DNA of 64,000 nt from Thermoplasmata archaeon (GCA_027314915.1 DAHUZZ010000005.1:46486-110485), one strand, 5' to 3'; counted from the first letter of the stretch, positions 43,654 through 52,875 are shown. Numbers and translations are program-made. Notes: generated from the sequence alone by a model not told the origin.

Positions 43654-44721
43654 GTGGCGAGCTGCCCGGCGTGCTCGACCGAGTTCGTGGAGCCCGCGGC
43701 CGCGTGCCCCCGGTGCGGTCTCGCGTCCGACCTCTTCCCCGCGGTCCGCTCGGCGGCGAGCGGCGGGCGGTCGGACCGGGACCCGCAGATGATCGAGGAG
43801 ATCCTCCGCGCCGTGGGGGGCGACCCCACCGGACCGATCGTGGCGCCCGGGCCCGCCACGATCGCGCAGCCCGCGCGATTCCCGTCGGCCCCCGCCCAGC
43901 GGCCCCCGCCCGCGCGACGGCCGGCGACCGAGCTGCCGGGGCTCCCGGCGCTGGGACCGGGCGATCCGAAGGTCGTGCTGCGCCGCCAGATCGACGAGTA
44001 CCTCACCCTCGGGCGGCGGCTCGGGATCGACCTCACGAGCTTCCCGCCGCGGATGCACGCGGCGATCCGCGCCGAGGATGTCGAGGAGTACGCCCGGATC
44101 CGGAGCGAGCTCTTCGTCTACCTGGCGGCCTACCTCTCCGAACAGGTCGAGCTCTGCCGCGCGCGCCGGTCCGAGCTCGCCGCCGTGCTCGGCGACGATC
44201 TCCCCGATGAGGAGATCGAGGAGCTCGGATCCCGCCTCGTGGAGGGGGACCTCCCCGGCACCTACCGGAGCCTGCACGCGGTCGAGGAACTGCTCTCCGG
44301 CCTCGAGGTCACCTACCAGACCGTCCAGCTGCTCTCGCTCGAGGCGGACCTCCTTGCGGAGACGGTCCGGGAGCTCGGCAGCGACCCCTCCCGGGCGCTC
44401 GGGCCGATCGCCACGGCGCGCGAGGCGGCCCGGAGCGGCGACCGGTCCGTCGCCGAGCGGCTGCTCGCCCGCGGCGTCCTCGCGCTCTGGCACCTCGCGG
44501 CGCCGCGGCTGGTCGTCCAGGTCGGGGAGATCTCCGGCCGCCTGGACGCGGCCCAGCGCGCCGGCGCCGACCCCGCGTTCGCGCGCGCGCAGCTCCACGA
44601 GATGGTCGCCGAGCTCCGGGTCCGCAACTTCGGTGCGGCGATCCTCGCCTACCGGCGGGCCCGGGACGCGGCGCCCGCGGCCGTCCCGGCCGCCCCGACC
44701 GAGCTCCCGCCCGCGGCGTAG
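43654..44721 (+). CDS. Unknown protein with N-terminal zinc ribbon and helical body
   Basis: 355 residues. The N-terminus is a zinc ribbon (CPAC at residues 4-7, CPRC at 18-21). A disordered Pro-rich linker of some 80 residues follows, then an all-helical region (about 105-340) rich in Leu, Glu and Arg that looks like helical hairpins. There is no membrane segment. I do not recognise the family. GTG 43654 follows htpX by 12 bases. It might be an adaptor or a scaffold; no function is claimed. Confidence 0.7.
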   Translation: MASCPACSTEFVEPAAACPRCGLASDLFPAVRSAASGGRSDRDPQMIEEILRAVGGDPTGPIVAPGPATIAQPARFPSAPAQRPPPARRPATELPGLPALGPGDPKVVLRRQIDEYLTLGRRLGIDLTSFPPRMHAAIRAEDVEEYARIRSELFVYLAAYLSEQVELCRARRSELAAVLGDDLPDEEIEELGSRLVEGDLPGTYRSLHAVEELLSGLEVTYQTVQLLSLEADLLAETVRELGSDPSRALGPIATAREAARSGDRSVAERLLARGVLALWHLAAPRLVVQVGEISGRLDAAQRAGADPAFARAQLHEMVAELRVRNFGAAILAYRRARDAAPAAVPAAPTELPPAA

Positions 44722-44757
44722 GGGCGGCCCGTCCGCGCGACGCGCGGGCCCGACTCG

Positions 44758-44766
44758 CCTTTAAGG
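44758..44766 (+). promoter_or_regulatory. TATA box of hisS
   Basis: CCTTTAAGG, 27 bases before ATG 44789, which fits a leaderless transcript. Confidence 0.55.
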
Positions 44767-44788
44767 AGGTCCTTCCGTTCCGCCCGCG

Positions 44789-46093
44789 ATGCCCCCCTTC
44801 ACGGCCCTCCGCGGGTTCCGGGACTACCCTCCGCCCGACGCGGGAGCGCGGAGCGAGATCCTGCGACGCCTCCGGGAGGCCGCGCGCCGGTGCGGTTTCC
44901 AGGAGCTCGAGTCGCCCTCCGTGGAATCGCTCGACCTCTACCGCGTGAAGAGCGGGGCCGGGATCGGCGAGCAGGTCTGGACCTTCCGCGACAAGGGGGA
45001 CCGCGAGGTCGCCCTGGCGGCGGAGACCACCCCCTCGCTCGCCCGGGTCTTCGTCGACCGGGCGAAGAGCGAGCCGATGCCGGTCAAGTGGTTCACCATC
45101 TCGAAGCTCTGGCGGTACGAGGAGCCCCAGGCCGGCCGGACCCGGGAGTTCCAGCAGTTCAACCTGGACATCCTCGGGGTCCACGGCGTCGAGGCCGAGG
45201 CGGAGCTCCTCTCGGCCTCCGCGCTCCTCCTCGACGGGGTCGGCGCCGAGGGGCTCTACGGCTTCCGGGTGAACGACCGCCGGCTCGCCGAGGGGCTCGG
45301 GAGGTACCTCCGGGTCACCGACAACGACCGCTTCTTCCGCGCGCTCGACCGCTCCGAGAAGGAGACCGCCGACTGGCTCGAAGGGGAGCTCGCGGCGTGC
45401 GGCGTCGCCCCGGAGGGACGGGAGCAGCTGCGCGGATGGCTTTCCGAGTGCGCGAAGGGGCTTCCGCTCGTCGACGCGGGGGGCCTCCTCGCGCGCTTCG
45501 AGGCGCTCCCGCTACCGGACCCGGGGCCGGCGGGCCTCGCCGCCCTCCGCCGGCTCGCGGAGCTCCTCCCCGCGGCCGGCATCGCGGACCGGGTCCGGCT
45601 CGACCTGGTGATCGTGCGGGGCCTCGCCTACTACACGGGGCTCGTCTTCGAGGCCTTCGACGTCACGGGGTCGATGCGCGCGCTCTTCGGGGGCGGCCGG
45701 TACGACCAGCTCATCGAGCTGTTCGGCGGGCCCCCGACCCCGGCGTGCGGGCTCGCGATCGGCGACCAGACCCTGGAGATCCTCCTCCGATCGAACGGAC
45801 GCTGGCCGGAGGGGGAGCCGGCGCTCGACACCTACGTGGTGGCCGTGACGCCCGCGGAGATCGTGCCGGCCTTCGAGATGGTCCAGAAGCTCCGCCGCGC
45901 GGGCGTCGCCGCCGACTGCGACCTCATGGCGCGCTCGCTGTCGCGCCAGCTCAAGGAGGCGGCGCGTCGCCGGGCCCGGCGGGCCCTTCTGCTGGGGCCG
46001 CGGGAGCGGGCTCGGGGGGTCGTGGTCGAGCGTGACCTGGCGACGGGTGCGCAACGTGAGCTCCCGCCGGAGGCGGTGCTACCTGGGGCGTGA
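44789..46093 (+). CDS. hisS: Histidyl-tRNA synthetase
   Basis: Class II aminoacyl-tRNA synthetase for histidine, 434 residues. LRGFRDYPP is the family N-terminus; motif 2 is WRYEEPQAGRTREFQQFNLDILG; the histidine-specific motifs are VRGLAYYTGLVFEAF and GGGRYDQL; motif 3 is GLAIGDQTL. An anticodon-binding domain closes the protein. Its substrate tRNA-His with the intron-like insert is in this window at 20661. The last 143 bases overlap, antisense, the end of the TPD-domain gene. Confidence 0.96.
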   Translation: MPPFTALRGFRDYPPPDAGARSEILRRLREAARRCGFQELESPSVESLDLYRVKSGAGIGEQVWTFRDKGDREVALAAETTPSLARVFVDRAKSEPMPVKWFTISKLWRYEEPQAGRTREFQQFNLDILGVHGVEAEAELLSASALLLDGVGAEGLYGFRVNDRRLAEGLGRYLRVTDNDRFFRALDRSEKETADWLEGELAACGVAPEGREQLRGWLSECAKGLPLVDAGGLLARFEALPLPDPGPAGLAALRRLAELLPAAGIADRVRLDLVIVRGLAYYTGLVFEAFDVTGSMRALFGGGRYDQLIELFGGPPTPACGLAIGDQTLEILLRSNGRWPEGEPALDTYVVAVTPAEIVPAFEMVQKLRRAGVAADCDLMARSLSRQLKEAARRRARRALLLGPRERARGVVVERDLATGAQRELPPEAVLPGA

Positions 46094-46835
46094 GCCCCTC
46101 GATGGCCGGCCCGTCCCAGAGCAGGATCCCCGGCGGCGAGGCGGCCCCGTCGACGAAGCCGTACCAGTAGACCACGGCCCCCTCGCCGAAGAGCTCGGTG
46201 TACGGGGCGAGCTGCCGCTTGAGGTTCTTCCGGAGCTCCACGTCGTCGCCGAAGTTCGCCTTCGACTCGATCCACTTGAGCTTCTGGCCGAAGAAGATGA
46301 TGGGGCGGTCGAGGAGCGCGTCCGGGGTCTTCGCATACTTCCCCCGGAGGTCGTTCTCGGTCCGGTAGGTGATGCCGTGCTTCTCGAGCCAGGCGTAGAG
46401 ACGGGCCTCGCCCCGGCGGCCCCGGTCGCGCTGGAGCTCCATCCCGCGCGGGGAGTAGATCAGATCGTGCTCGAGGAGCTCCTCGACCTCGCGCCGCAAC
46501 CGGTCGTCGGGGGCGCTCCGGGGGTCGAGGAAGCACGACCAGATCCTCTTCCGGGGGAGCTTGAGCTCCTGGAGGAGCAGCTGGCCGGTGAGCACGGGGG
46601 GGAACCGCCACTCCCGGGCGATCTCGAGGATCCGGGTGCCCTTGTGCCAGCTGTGCACGAGCCGGGGCATCTGGCGCTTCACGACGTAGAAGCGGCGGGT
46701 CGCGTCCCGGGTGACCCGGTGCGTGTGGATCACGAAGAGCAGTTCCTCATCGAGGTTCTCCGCCTGGGCGATGCGGCGGACGTCCTCGGGCGTGGCCAGG
46801 GCATCGTAGAGTCGTTGGTAGTTAGCTCGGTCCAT
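45951..46835 (-). CDS. TPD-domain (CDIN1/C15orf41-like) nuclease-fold protein
   Basis: 294 residues. Residues about 1-120 are helical with basic patches; the TPD domain follows, with KTPDALLDRPIIFFG and WIESKANFGDD giving the Asp and Glu-x-Lys residues of a PD-(D/E)XK nuclease fold. This domain defines the family that includes human CDIN1, whose role is not well understood. After about residue 240 the sequence is a Pro/Ala-rich tail encoded antisense to the end of hisS, so the tail may be a non-conserved product of overlap. A TATA-like GGATAAACC (46905-46913) lies upstream of ATG 46835. Confidence 0.85.
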   Translation of the reverse strand: MDRANYQRLYDALATPEDVRRIAQAENLDEELLFVIHTHRVTRDATRRFYVVKRQMPRLVHSWHKGTRILEIAREWRFPPVLTGQLLLQELKLPRKRIWSCFLDPRSAPDDRLRREVEELLEHDLIYSPRGMELQRDRGRRGEARLYAWLEKHGITYRTENDLRGKYAKTPDALLDRPIIFFGQKLKWIESKANFGDDVELRKNLKRQLAPYTELFGEGAVVYWYGFVDGAASPPGILLWDGPAIEGLTPQVAPPPAGAHVAHPSPGHARPRPPEPAPAAPAEGPAGPGDAPPP

Positions 46836-46904
46836 AGATCATGCGACAGTTCGGGTCGGTTCGCGGGCGAAACGTCGGGCGACCACGAGACCGGGGAGGG
46901 TAAA

Positions 46905-46913
46905 GGTTTATCC
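46905..46913 (-). promoter_or_regulatory. TATA box of the TPD-domain gene
   Basis: GGATAAACC on the minus strand, predicting a start near 46882 and a leader of about 47 bases. Nothing else was recognised in this 110-base spacer. Confidence 0.45.
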
Positions 46914-46945
46914 TACGCCCCTCCGCCGACGGAGGCGCCCGGCGC

Positions 46946-47752
46946 TCAATCCCGCCAGTCGAGGCCGACGGTGCGGAGCCTCAGCTTCGGGATCGGGACC
47001 GGCACCCGCTTGTGCCGCTCGCGGAGCACCCGGGAGGCGATCGACGCGACCCGATCGACCGGCACTCCGGCCCGCGCGGCGACCTCCTCGGGGGGCCTCA
47101 GCTCCTCCAGCCCGAGGAGCACCCGATCGAGGACGTCGTAGGTCGCCCCGAGCTCCTCCTCGTCGGTCTGCCCCTCCCAGAACCCGGCGGTGGGCGGGCG
47201 GGCCCGGATCGGCTCGGGGATCCCGAGCTCGGCCGCGAGCGCGCGCACGTCCGTTTTGTACAGGTCCCCGATCGGCAGGAGGTCCACGCCCCCGTCGCCG
47301 TACTTGGTGACGTAGCCGAGCAGGAGCTCGGACTTGTTGCCGGCGCCGGCCACCAGCGCCCCGTGCTCCCGCGCGAGGGCGTACAGGACCGCGAACCGCA
47401 GCCGGACCTTGAGGTTCCCCGCGGCCACGCGGTCGGTGACCTCGGGCAGCAGCCGGGCCGCGGCGTCGGCGAGCGGGGCGAGCGGCACGAGCCGCGTGGG
47501 CACGCCCAGGTCGCGGGCGTACCGCTCAGTCTCCTCGAGGAGCGCGGGAGGGAACGCCGCGTCGGGGACCAGGGCGCCCCAGACGCGCTCCGCGCCCAGC
47601 GCGTCCCGGGCGAGCCGCACCACGACGGCGGAATCGATCCCGCCGCTCAGCCCGACCAGGACCCCCTTCGCCCCGGCCGCGCGCACGTGGGCGCGCAGGA
47701 ACTGGTGGATCGTCTCGGCGGCGTGCGGAGGGAGCCGCGGCTCGCCCGTCAT
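46946..47752 (-). CDS. nadE: NH3-dependent NAD(+) synthetase
   Basis: Final enzyme of NAD synthesis, 268 residues, ammonia-dependent form without a glutaminase domain. The ATP pyrophosphatase P-loop is GLSGGIDSA (S36-S41). GNKSELLLGYVTKYGDGGVDLLPIGDLYK and RPPTAGFWEGQTDEEELG are family motifs. ATG 47752 overlaps the raSEA stop as ATGA, so it is co-translated with an archaeosine gene and downstream of the riboflavin kinase. An ammonia source would be needed; the nitrilase-family enzyme at 7756 is distant. Confidence 0.95.
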   Translation of the reverse strand: MTGEPRLPPHAAETIHQFLRAHVRAAGAKGVLVGLSGGIDSAVVVRLARDALGAERVWGALVPDAAFPPALLEETERYARDLGVPTRLVPLAPLADAAARLLPEVTDRVAAGNLKVRLRFAVLYALAREHGALVAGAGNKSELLLGYVTKYGDGGVDLLPIGDLYKTDVRALAAELGIPEPIRARPPTAGFWEGQTDEEELGATYDVLDRVLLGLEELRPPEEVAARAGVPVDRVASIASRVLRERHKRVPVPIPKLRLRTVGLDWRD

Positions 47753-48768
47753 GCCTCGACGCCCAGCGCTTCGATCGATCGCTGCGTCCGGTAGAGCGTC
47801 CGGCACGTGCAGTCGAGCCGATCGAGCGGCTCGAACTCCTGGTCCAGCGAGGCCGCCTCGATGGCGTCGAGGACGGCCCGATCGCACTTCCCGCAGTTGT
47901 GCGGGCCCCGGGGCAGACCGCCCGCCGTCGGGAAGGAGACGAGCCGGGTCCCCCCCGCGCGCCCCGCGCCCGTCCGCAGGACCTCCACCACGCTCCAGAG
48001 CCACGGCGGGCGGTAGCGGCCCCGGCGGAACTGCCACTCCACGACCGTCCCGTTCTGGATGTGGACCGGGTTCACCGAGAGCGCGTCGAACGCCGGATGC
48101 GCGAGCTCGATCGAGCGCAGCACGTCCTCGACCGCCTCGGCCTCCGTCAGGTAGGGGGGCTTGAGCAGCAGGTAGCCCTTCGGATGCACGCCCAGGGCCC
48201 GGAGCCGGCCGGCGGCCGCCAGGTACTCGGCGGGCGACGCCCCCTTGGTGATGAGCCGGCCGAGCACGTCGGGCTGGGTCGACTCGAGGCCGAGCGCCAC
48301 CTCGAGCTCGCCGGGGAACGCCTCGCGGAGGGGGGCGATCTTCTCCGGGGTCACGAACTCCGGCAGGCTCTCGAAGAGCAGCCGCTTCGCCGGGCCCCCG
48401 AACGCCGCGAGGATCTTCGACCGGCTCGCGGGATCGACCTCGCGGTCGTCGAGGAAGCTGCCCGAGGTGTAGATCTTGACGTACGGCTGCCCCCGGTACC
48501 GGCCGAGGGCCATGGCGAGCTGGCGTTCGAGCTCGTGCGGCGTGACCGAGCGCCCCAGCGTGTCCTTGGCGTAGCCGCACATCGTGCAGCCCTTCAGGTC
48601 CGCCCAGTAGCAGCCGCGGGTCCGGAGGATGAGGACGAAGGCGTCGACGCGCGCCCCGTCGAGCGACTCCGCCTCGCTCCAGGCGTTCACCAGTCGGTCG
48701 GCGCCGACGGAGTCCTCCGGGCCGGGCTTGCGTTCCCGGGCGAGGGTGCGGGCCACCGACTCGGGCAC
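47749..48768 (-). CDS. raSEA: Archaeosine synthase radical SAM subunit RaSEA
   Basis: Radical SAM enzyme of archaeosine formation in the tRNA D-arm, acting with ArcS. 339 residues. The cluster cysteines are C53, C61 and C64 in GCYWADLKGCTMCGY, the unusual CX7CX2C spacing of this family. VKIYTSGSFLDDREV and ALGLESTQ are further radical SAM strands, and a C-terminal set of cysteines (NCGKC, CTC) may bind another metal. The start is GTG 48768. No ArcS gene is seen in the window. It overlaps nadE and follows the riboflavin kinase stop by 2 bases. Confidence 0.92.
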   Translation of the reverse strand: MPESVARTLARERKPGPEDSVGADRLVNAWSEAESLDGARVDAFVLILRTRGCYWADLKGCTMCGYAKDTLGRSVTPHELERQLAMALGRYRGQPYVKIYTSGSFLDDREVDPASRSKILAAFGGPAKRLLFESLPEFVTPEKIAPLREAFPGELEVALGLESTQPDVLGRLITKGASPAEYLAAAGRLRALGVHPKGYLLLKPPYLTEAEAVEDVLRSIELAHPAFDALSVNPVHIQNGTVVEWQFRRGRYRPPWLWSVVEVLRTGAGRAGGTRLVSFPTAGGLPRGPHNCGKCDRAVLDAIEAASLDQEFEPLDRLDCTCRTLYRTQRSIEALGVEA

Positions 48769-48770
48769 GG

Positions 48771-49457
48771 CTAGGACTCCTCGAGCTCGACGTCGACCGG
48801 GTCGCCGTCCTTGAGGCTCAGCCGCTCGCGGAGGTACTCGGGGGCGATGAACTCGACGACGTCGGTGTGGTGGGTGCGGTCCGGCGTGATGAGGTGCCCG
48901 GGCCGGCCCCCGAGCCGCGCCGCGTGGCAGGTGGCGCCGCCGAAGGTGCGCCCGGCCGCCGAGAAGCCGTCGATCCGCAGCCCCTTCCAGTCCTTGACGG
49001 CGGAGACCCGCAGCAGGTCGGGCGGCCCCGGCTGGATGTTGAGGGTCCCGGGGTAGGGGGTGTAGCCGAGCCGCTCGGCGAACTGGACCGTGTAGCCGGG
49101 CTGGGCGAGGTAGTACCGGCCCTCGCCGAGCCCCGAGACGACCGATCCGGTGAAGCGGAGCCGCGCGGGCCCCTCGAAGAGTCGGCGGAGGTCGTGGTAC
49201 TCCCGTCGCAGGAGGTCGAGCCCCGACGCCTTGAGCGTCAGGGATTGCTTGCGGCCCCCGAGCGAACGCTCGAGGAAGCCGTCCCGGGCGAGCGCGAGCA
49301 GGTAGCGGTCGGCCGCCTGCTGGCTCACCCCCAGGTGGACCCCGACCTCGCGCGAGCTCAGGACGGCGGGACTGCGGTCCGCGCCGAGACCGGCGAGGTA
49401 CCGCAGGAGGAGGATCTCCTCGTACTTCCGGCGGGGGGTCGCGGTACCGGCGGGCAC
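48771..49457 (-). CDS. rbkR: CTP-dependent riboflavin kinase with HTH domain (RbkR type)
   Basis: 228 residues: an N-terminal winged HTH (about 10-80, with SREVGVHLGVSQQAADRYL) fused to an archaeal riboflavin kinase domain (about 98-225). The kinase signature is GLGEGRYYL and LGYTPYPGTLNIQ. The family makes FMN with CTP and the fused HTH represses riboflavin genes, so it is both enzyme and regulator. The start is GTG 49457. It lies between the LSm gene (13 bases upstream) and raSEA, so FMN, NAD and tRNA modification genes form one unit. Confidence 0.93.
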   Translation of the reverse strand: MPAGTATPRRKYEEILLLRYLAGLGADRSPAVLSSREVGVHLGVSQQAADRYLLALARDGFLERSLGGRKQSLTLKASGLDLLRREYHDLRRLFEGPARLRFTGSVVSGLGEGRYYLAQPGYTVQFAERLGYTPYPGTLNIQPGPPDLLRVSAVKDWKGLRIDGFSAAGRTFGGATCHAARLGGRPGHLITPDRTHHTDVVEFIAPEYLRERLSLKDGDPVDVELEES

Positions 49458-49470
49458 GCGGCGGGCTCCC

Positions 49471-49707
49471 CTAGGGGCTCCGGCCCGGAGCCCCCGGAGC
49501 GGTGAGGCTGATCATGTTGGAGCCGCGCAGGACGACCCGGCCCAGCCGGCGGGTGGCGGCCTCGGTCCGCTCCTCGGTCTCCTCGAGGACGATGTTCATG
49601 TGCTCGTCCAGGCCGGCGAGACGGCCGGCGAGCGTCCGGTGGTCCTTGAGGTGGAGCTCGACGCGCTGGGAGAGGAGCCGCTCGAGGTGTTGGACCAGGG
49701 CGTCCAT
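49471..49707 (-). CDS. LSm (Sm-like archaeal) RNA-binding protein
   Basis: 78-residue Sm-fold protein. Sm1 is seen as VELHLKDHRTLAGRLAGLDEHMNIVLEE and Sm2 as LGRVVLRGSNMISL, which builds the RNA-binding ring. The final residues are a short Pro/Gly tail. ATG 49707 is 27 bases from a TATA element, fitting a leaderless message. It heads the rbkR-raSEA-nadE unit, and such RNA chaperones often pair with ribosomal or tRNA genes. Confidence 0.9.
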   Translation of the reverse strand: MDALVQHLERLLSQRVELHLKDHRTLAGRLAGLDEHMNIVLEETEERTEAATRRLGRVVLRGSNMISLTAPGAPGRSP

Positions 49708-49730
49708 CGTCGGCGGGACCCGGGGTACTC

Positions 49731-49738
49731 GGATAACG
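49731..49738 (-). promoter_or_regulatory. TATA box of the LSm operon
   Basis: CGTTATCC on the minus strand, 27 bases before ATG 49707. It likely drives LSm, rbkR, raSEA and nadE. Confidence 0.5.
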
Positions 49739-49762
49739 GTTTGCCGGCGTCGGACCCCGGAA

Positions 49763-49770
49763 CGGATAAG
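49763..49770 (+). promoter_or_regulatory. TATA box of citrate synthase
   Basis: CGGATAAG, about 33 bases before ATG 49800, predicting a very short leader. It is divergent from the LSm promoter in a 92-base spacer. Confidence 0.45.
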
Positions 49771-49799
49771 CGGGGGCCAGTTCCCCCCGTCCGACGGTC

Positions 49800-50945
49800 A
49801 TGGACGCGCAGCGGCGGGGTCTCGAGGATGTCGTGGTCGGCGAGAGCGTCATCAGCCTCGTCGGAGGGACCACGGGGCACCTTTCCTACCGCGGATACGA
49901 CATCGCCGAGATCGTCGCCCATCTCGGGTACGAGTCGACCGCCCACCTCCTGATCCGCGGCGAGCCCCCCGCCGAAGAGCCCCCCCGCGACTTCGCCCGC
50001 GCCCTGGCGGAGCGGCGCGCCCTTCCCGCCGAGGCGGCTGCGGCCATCGACGCTTTGCCCACGTCGACCCCGCCGATGGATGCGCTCCGCACCGGCCTCT
50101 CCGCCCTCGGGACCGGGGGGTTCGCCTACCCTCCGGACGAGGCCCAGGGGCTCGAGCTCATCGCGCGCGCGCCCACGCTCCTCGCCCGGTTCGATCGCCG
50201 CCGGCGGGGCGAGGAGGCGATCGAGCCGACGGGGACCGGCACGCATGTCGAGTCGTTCCTCCGGATGCTCACGGGCCGGGCGCCGGACCCGACCCGGGCC
50301 TGGGCGCTCGAGAGCTACTTCGACCTCGTCGCCGACCACGGGATGAACGCCTCGACCTTCGCGCTCCGCGTCGTCCTGTCGACCAACTCCGACCTCATCT
50401 CGGGCGCGACGGCCGCCCTGGGGGCCCTCAAGGGACCGCTCCACGGCGGCGCCCCGCAGAAGGTGCTCGACATGCTCGATGCCGTGGGCTCGGCCGACCG
50501 GGCCGAACCGTGGGTGCGGGCGGCCCTGGCCCGGAAGATACGGCTCATGGGGTTCGGCCACCGCGCCTACAAGGTCGAGGACCCCCGGGCGGAGCTCCTC
50601 CGCGGGATCGCCGAGCGCGTCGCGGCCCCGGAGCGGTTCGCGCTCGCCCGGAGGCTCGAGGAGGTCGCGCTCGACGAGCTCCGGCGCGCCCGCCCGGACC
50701 AGAGGCTCTACACCAACGTGGAGTTCTACGCGGGCCTCGTGCTGGAGGCGGTGGGCCTGCCGCGGGACCTCTTCCCCCCCGTCTTCGCCGTGGCCCGTAC
50801 GGCCGGTTGGACGGCGCACGCCCTCGAGCAGACGTCGCGGAACCGGCTCATCCGGCCGGACGTCGAGTACGTCGGACCCCGGGACCGGCACCTTCCGCCG
50901 ACGTACCCCGAGCGCGCGCCCGCGCCCGGCCCCCGCGCGGCCTGA
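49800..50945 (+). CDS. gltA: Citrate synthase
   Basis: Condenses oxaloacetate and acetyl-CoA, entry step of the TCA cycle, 381 residues. The catalytic histidines are visible: H215 in GPLHGGAP and H254 in GFGHRAYKVEDPRA, with H180 in DHGMNAS. The third catalytic position, usually Asp in NVDFYSG, reads NVEFYAG with Glu at 308. I believe this variant occurs in other citrate synthases but cannot check. Methylcitrate synthase activity is an alternative. It converges with dnaK, 10 bases apart. Confidence 0.93.
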   Translation: MDAQRRGLEDVVVGESVISLVGGTTGHLSYRGYDIAEIVAHLGYESTAHLLIRGEPPAEEPPRDFARALAERRALPAEAAAAIDALPTSTPPMDALRTGLSALGTGGFAYPPDEAQGLELIARAPTLLARFDRRRRGEEAIEPTGTGTHVESFLRMLTGRAPDPTRAWALESYFDLVADHGMNASTFALRVVLSTNSDLISGATAALGALKGPLHGGAPQKVLDMLDAVGSADRAEPWVRAALARKIRLMGFGHRAYKVEDPRAELLRGIAERVAAPERFALARRLEEVALDELRRARPDQRLYTNVEFYAGLVLEAVGLPRDLFPPVFAVARTAGWTAHALEQTSRNRLIRPDVEYVGPRDRHLPPTYPERAPAPGPRAA

Positions 50946-50955
50946 AGGGCCGCGC

Positions 50956-52875
50956 CTACGAGGAGCCCTTCTCCTCGCCCTTGTCCTTGTCGACGACCTT
51001 GAAGTCGGCGTCGACCGGGCCGGTGCGTCCGGCACCGGGACCCGGACCGGGCTCGCTCGGGGCCTCGCCACCGGTCGGCCCGGTCTCCTCCGGAGGAGCG
51101 CCGCCCGCGGCCCCGCCCCCGGCGCTGCCGGTCTGGTAGAGCCGGGACGCGACCGCGTGGAGGGCGCGGGTCAGGTCGTCGACGGCGGCGGAGAGCCCTT
51201 CGTCCGTCTTCTTCTCGAGGAGCGCGCGCACGGCGGCGACCTTCTCGCGGACCTCCTTCGCCTCCGCCTCGGAGATCTTCTCCTTGGCGTCGGTCAGGAC
51301 CCGCTCGGCCTCGTAGGTGAGCGACTCGGCCCGGTTCCGGGACTCGATCTGCTGGGCGCGGACCTTGTCCTGGTCGGCGAACTCCTCGGCCTGCCGGACC
51401 ATCTTCTCGACCTCGTCCTTCGAGAGCTTGTTCGAGGCGGTGATGGTGATGCCCTGCTTGCGGCCGGTCGCGAGGTCCTTCGCGGAGACGCTCAGGATGC
51501 CGTTCGCGTCGATGTCGAAGGAGACCTCGACCTGCGGGGTGCCGCGGGCGGCCGGCGGGATGCCGGTCAGCATGAAGCTCCCGAGGGCCACGTTGTCCCC
51601 GGCGAGCGGGCGCTCCCCCTGGAAGACCTTGATCTCGACGGAGCTCTGGCTGTCGGCCGCGGTCGTGAAGATCTGGCTCTTCCGGCTCGGGATCGTGGTG
51701 TTCCGGTCGATCAGCCGGGTGAAGACCCCGCCCAGCGTCTCGACGCCGAGGGAGAGCGGCGTCACGTCCAAGAGGAGGACGTCCTTGACCTCGCCGGCGA
51801 GGACGCCGCCCTGGATCGCCGCGCCCATCGCGACGCACTCCATGGGGTCGACGCCGCGCTCGATGGGCCGGCCGACCTCCGTTTCGAGGAACTTCTGCAC
51901 GATGGGCATCCGGGTCGGTCCGCCGACGAGGACGATCCGGTCGATCTGCGCCGCTTCGAGCTTCGCGTCCTTGATCGACTGCTGGACCGGGTGCTCGCAC
52001 CGGTCGATGATCGGGCGGATCAGCTCCTCGAGCTTCGCCCGGGACAGGGTCAGCGCGAGGTGCTTCGGACCGTCCTGGGTCGCCGTCAGGAAGGGCAGGT
52101 TGACCTGGGTGTCGAGCGTGGAGGAGAGCTCGATCTTCGCCTTCTCCGCGGCATCGCGGATCCGCTGCATCGCCATCTTGTCCTTCCGGACGTCGATGCC
52201 GCTCTCCTTCTGGAACTCCGAGGCGATGAACTCGGTGATCGCCTGGTCCATGTCGGTGCCCCCGAGCTGGGTGTCGCCGCTCGTGGCGAGGACCTCGAAG
52301 ACCCCCTCGCCGAAGTCCATGATCGTGACGTCGAGCGTGCCCCCGCCCAGGTCGAAGACGAGGATCTTCTGGGTCTTGCCGGCCTTGTCGAGACCGTAGG
52401 CCAGCGAGGCCGCGGTGGGCTCGTTGATGATCCGGACCACCTCGAGGCCGGCGATCGCCCCGGCGTCCTTGGTGGCCTGGCGCTGGTTGTCGTTGAAGTA
52501 GGCCGGGACGGTGATGACCGCCTTCTCGACCTTCTCGCCGAGGAAGGCTTCCGCGTCCCGCCGGATCTTCTGGAGGAGGAACGCCGAGAGCTGCTGCGGG
52601 GTGTACTCCTTGCCGTGGAGGCGGTACTTGTAGTCCGTCCCCATCTTCCGCTTGAAGCTCGTGACGGTCCCCTCCGGGTTCGAGATCGCCTGGCGTCGGG
52701 CCGGTTCGCCGACGATGAGCTGCGCGTCCTTGCTGAACGCCACGTAGGACGGGAACGCCTTCCCGCCGCCCACGGTCGTCCCCTCGGCGGAGGGGATGAT
52801 GACCGGACGCCCGCCTTCCAGGACGGCGGCCGCCGAATTGCTGGTCCCGAGGTCGATTCCGATGATCTTCGCCAT
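50956..52875 (-). CDS. dnaK: Molecular chaperone DnaK (Hsp70)
   Basis: ATP-driven Hsp70 chaperone, 639 residues. The actin-like ATPase has [30 protein letters not shown] and [10 protein letters not shown], followed by the [14 protein letters not shown] linker and substrate domain. The C-terminus is a Gly/Pro/Glu-rich lid tail of some 50 residues. ATG 52875 is the natural start; 38 upstream codons are in frame but lack the Hsp70 pattern. An AT-rich promoter lies about 80 bases upstream. DnaJ and GrpE are not in the window. In archaea DnaK is a gene gained from bacteria. Confidence 0.97.
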   Translation of the reverse strand: MAKIIGIDLGTSNSAAAVLEGGRPVIIPSAEGTTVGGGKAFPSYVAFSKDAQLIVGEPARRQAISNPEGTVTSFKRKMGTDYKYRLHGKEYTPQQLSAFLLQKIRRDAEAFLGEKVEKAVITVPAYFNDNQRQATKDAGAIAGLEVVRIINEPTAASLAYGLDKAGKTQKILVFDLGGGTLDVTIMDFGEGVFEVLATSGDTQLGGTDMDQAITEFIASEFQKESGIDVRKDKMAMQRIRDAAEKAKIELSSTLDTQVNLPFLTATQDGPKHLALTLSRAKLEELIRPIIDRCEHPVQQSIKDAKLEAAQIDRIVLVGGPTRMPIVQKFLETEVGRPIERGVDPMECVAMGAAIQGGVLAGEVKDVLLLDVTPLSLGVETLGGVFTRLIDRNTTIPSRKSQIFTTAADSQSSVEIKVFQGERPLAGDNVALGSFMLTGIPPAARGTPQVEVSFDIDANGILSVSAKDLATGRKQGITITASNKLSKDEVEKMVRQAEEFADQDKVRAQQIESRNRAESLTYEAERVLTDAKEKISEAEAKEVREKVAAVRALLEKKTDEGLSAAVDDLTRALHAVASRLYQTGSAGGGAAGGAPPEETGPTGGEAPSEPGPGPGAGRTGPVDADFKVVDKDKGEEKGSS

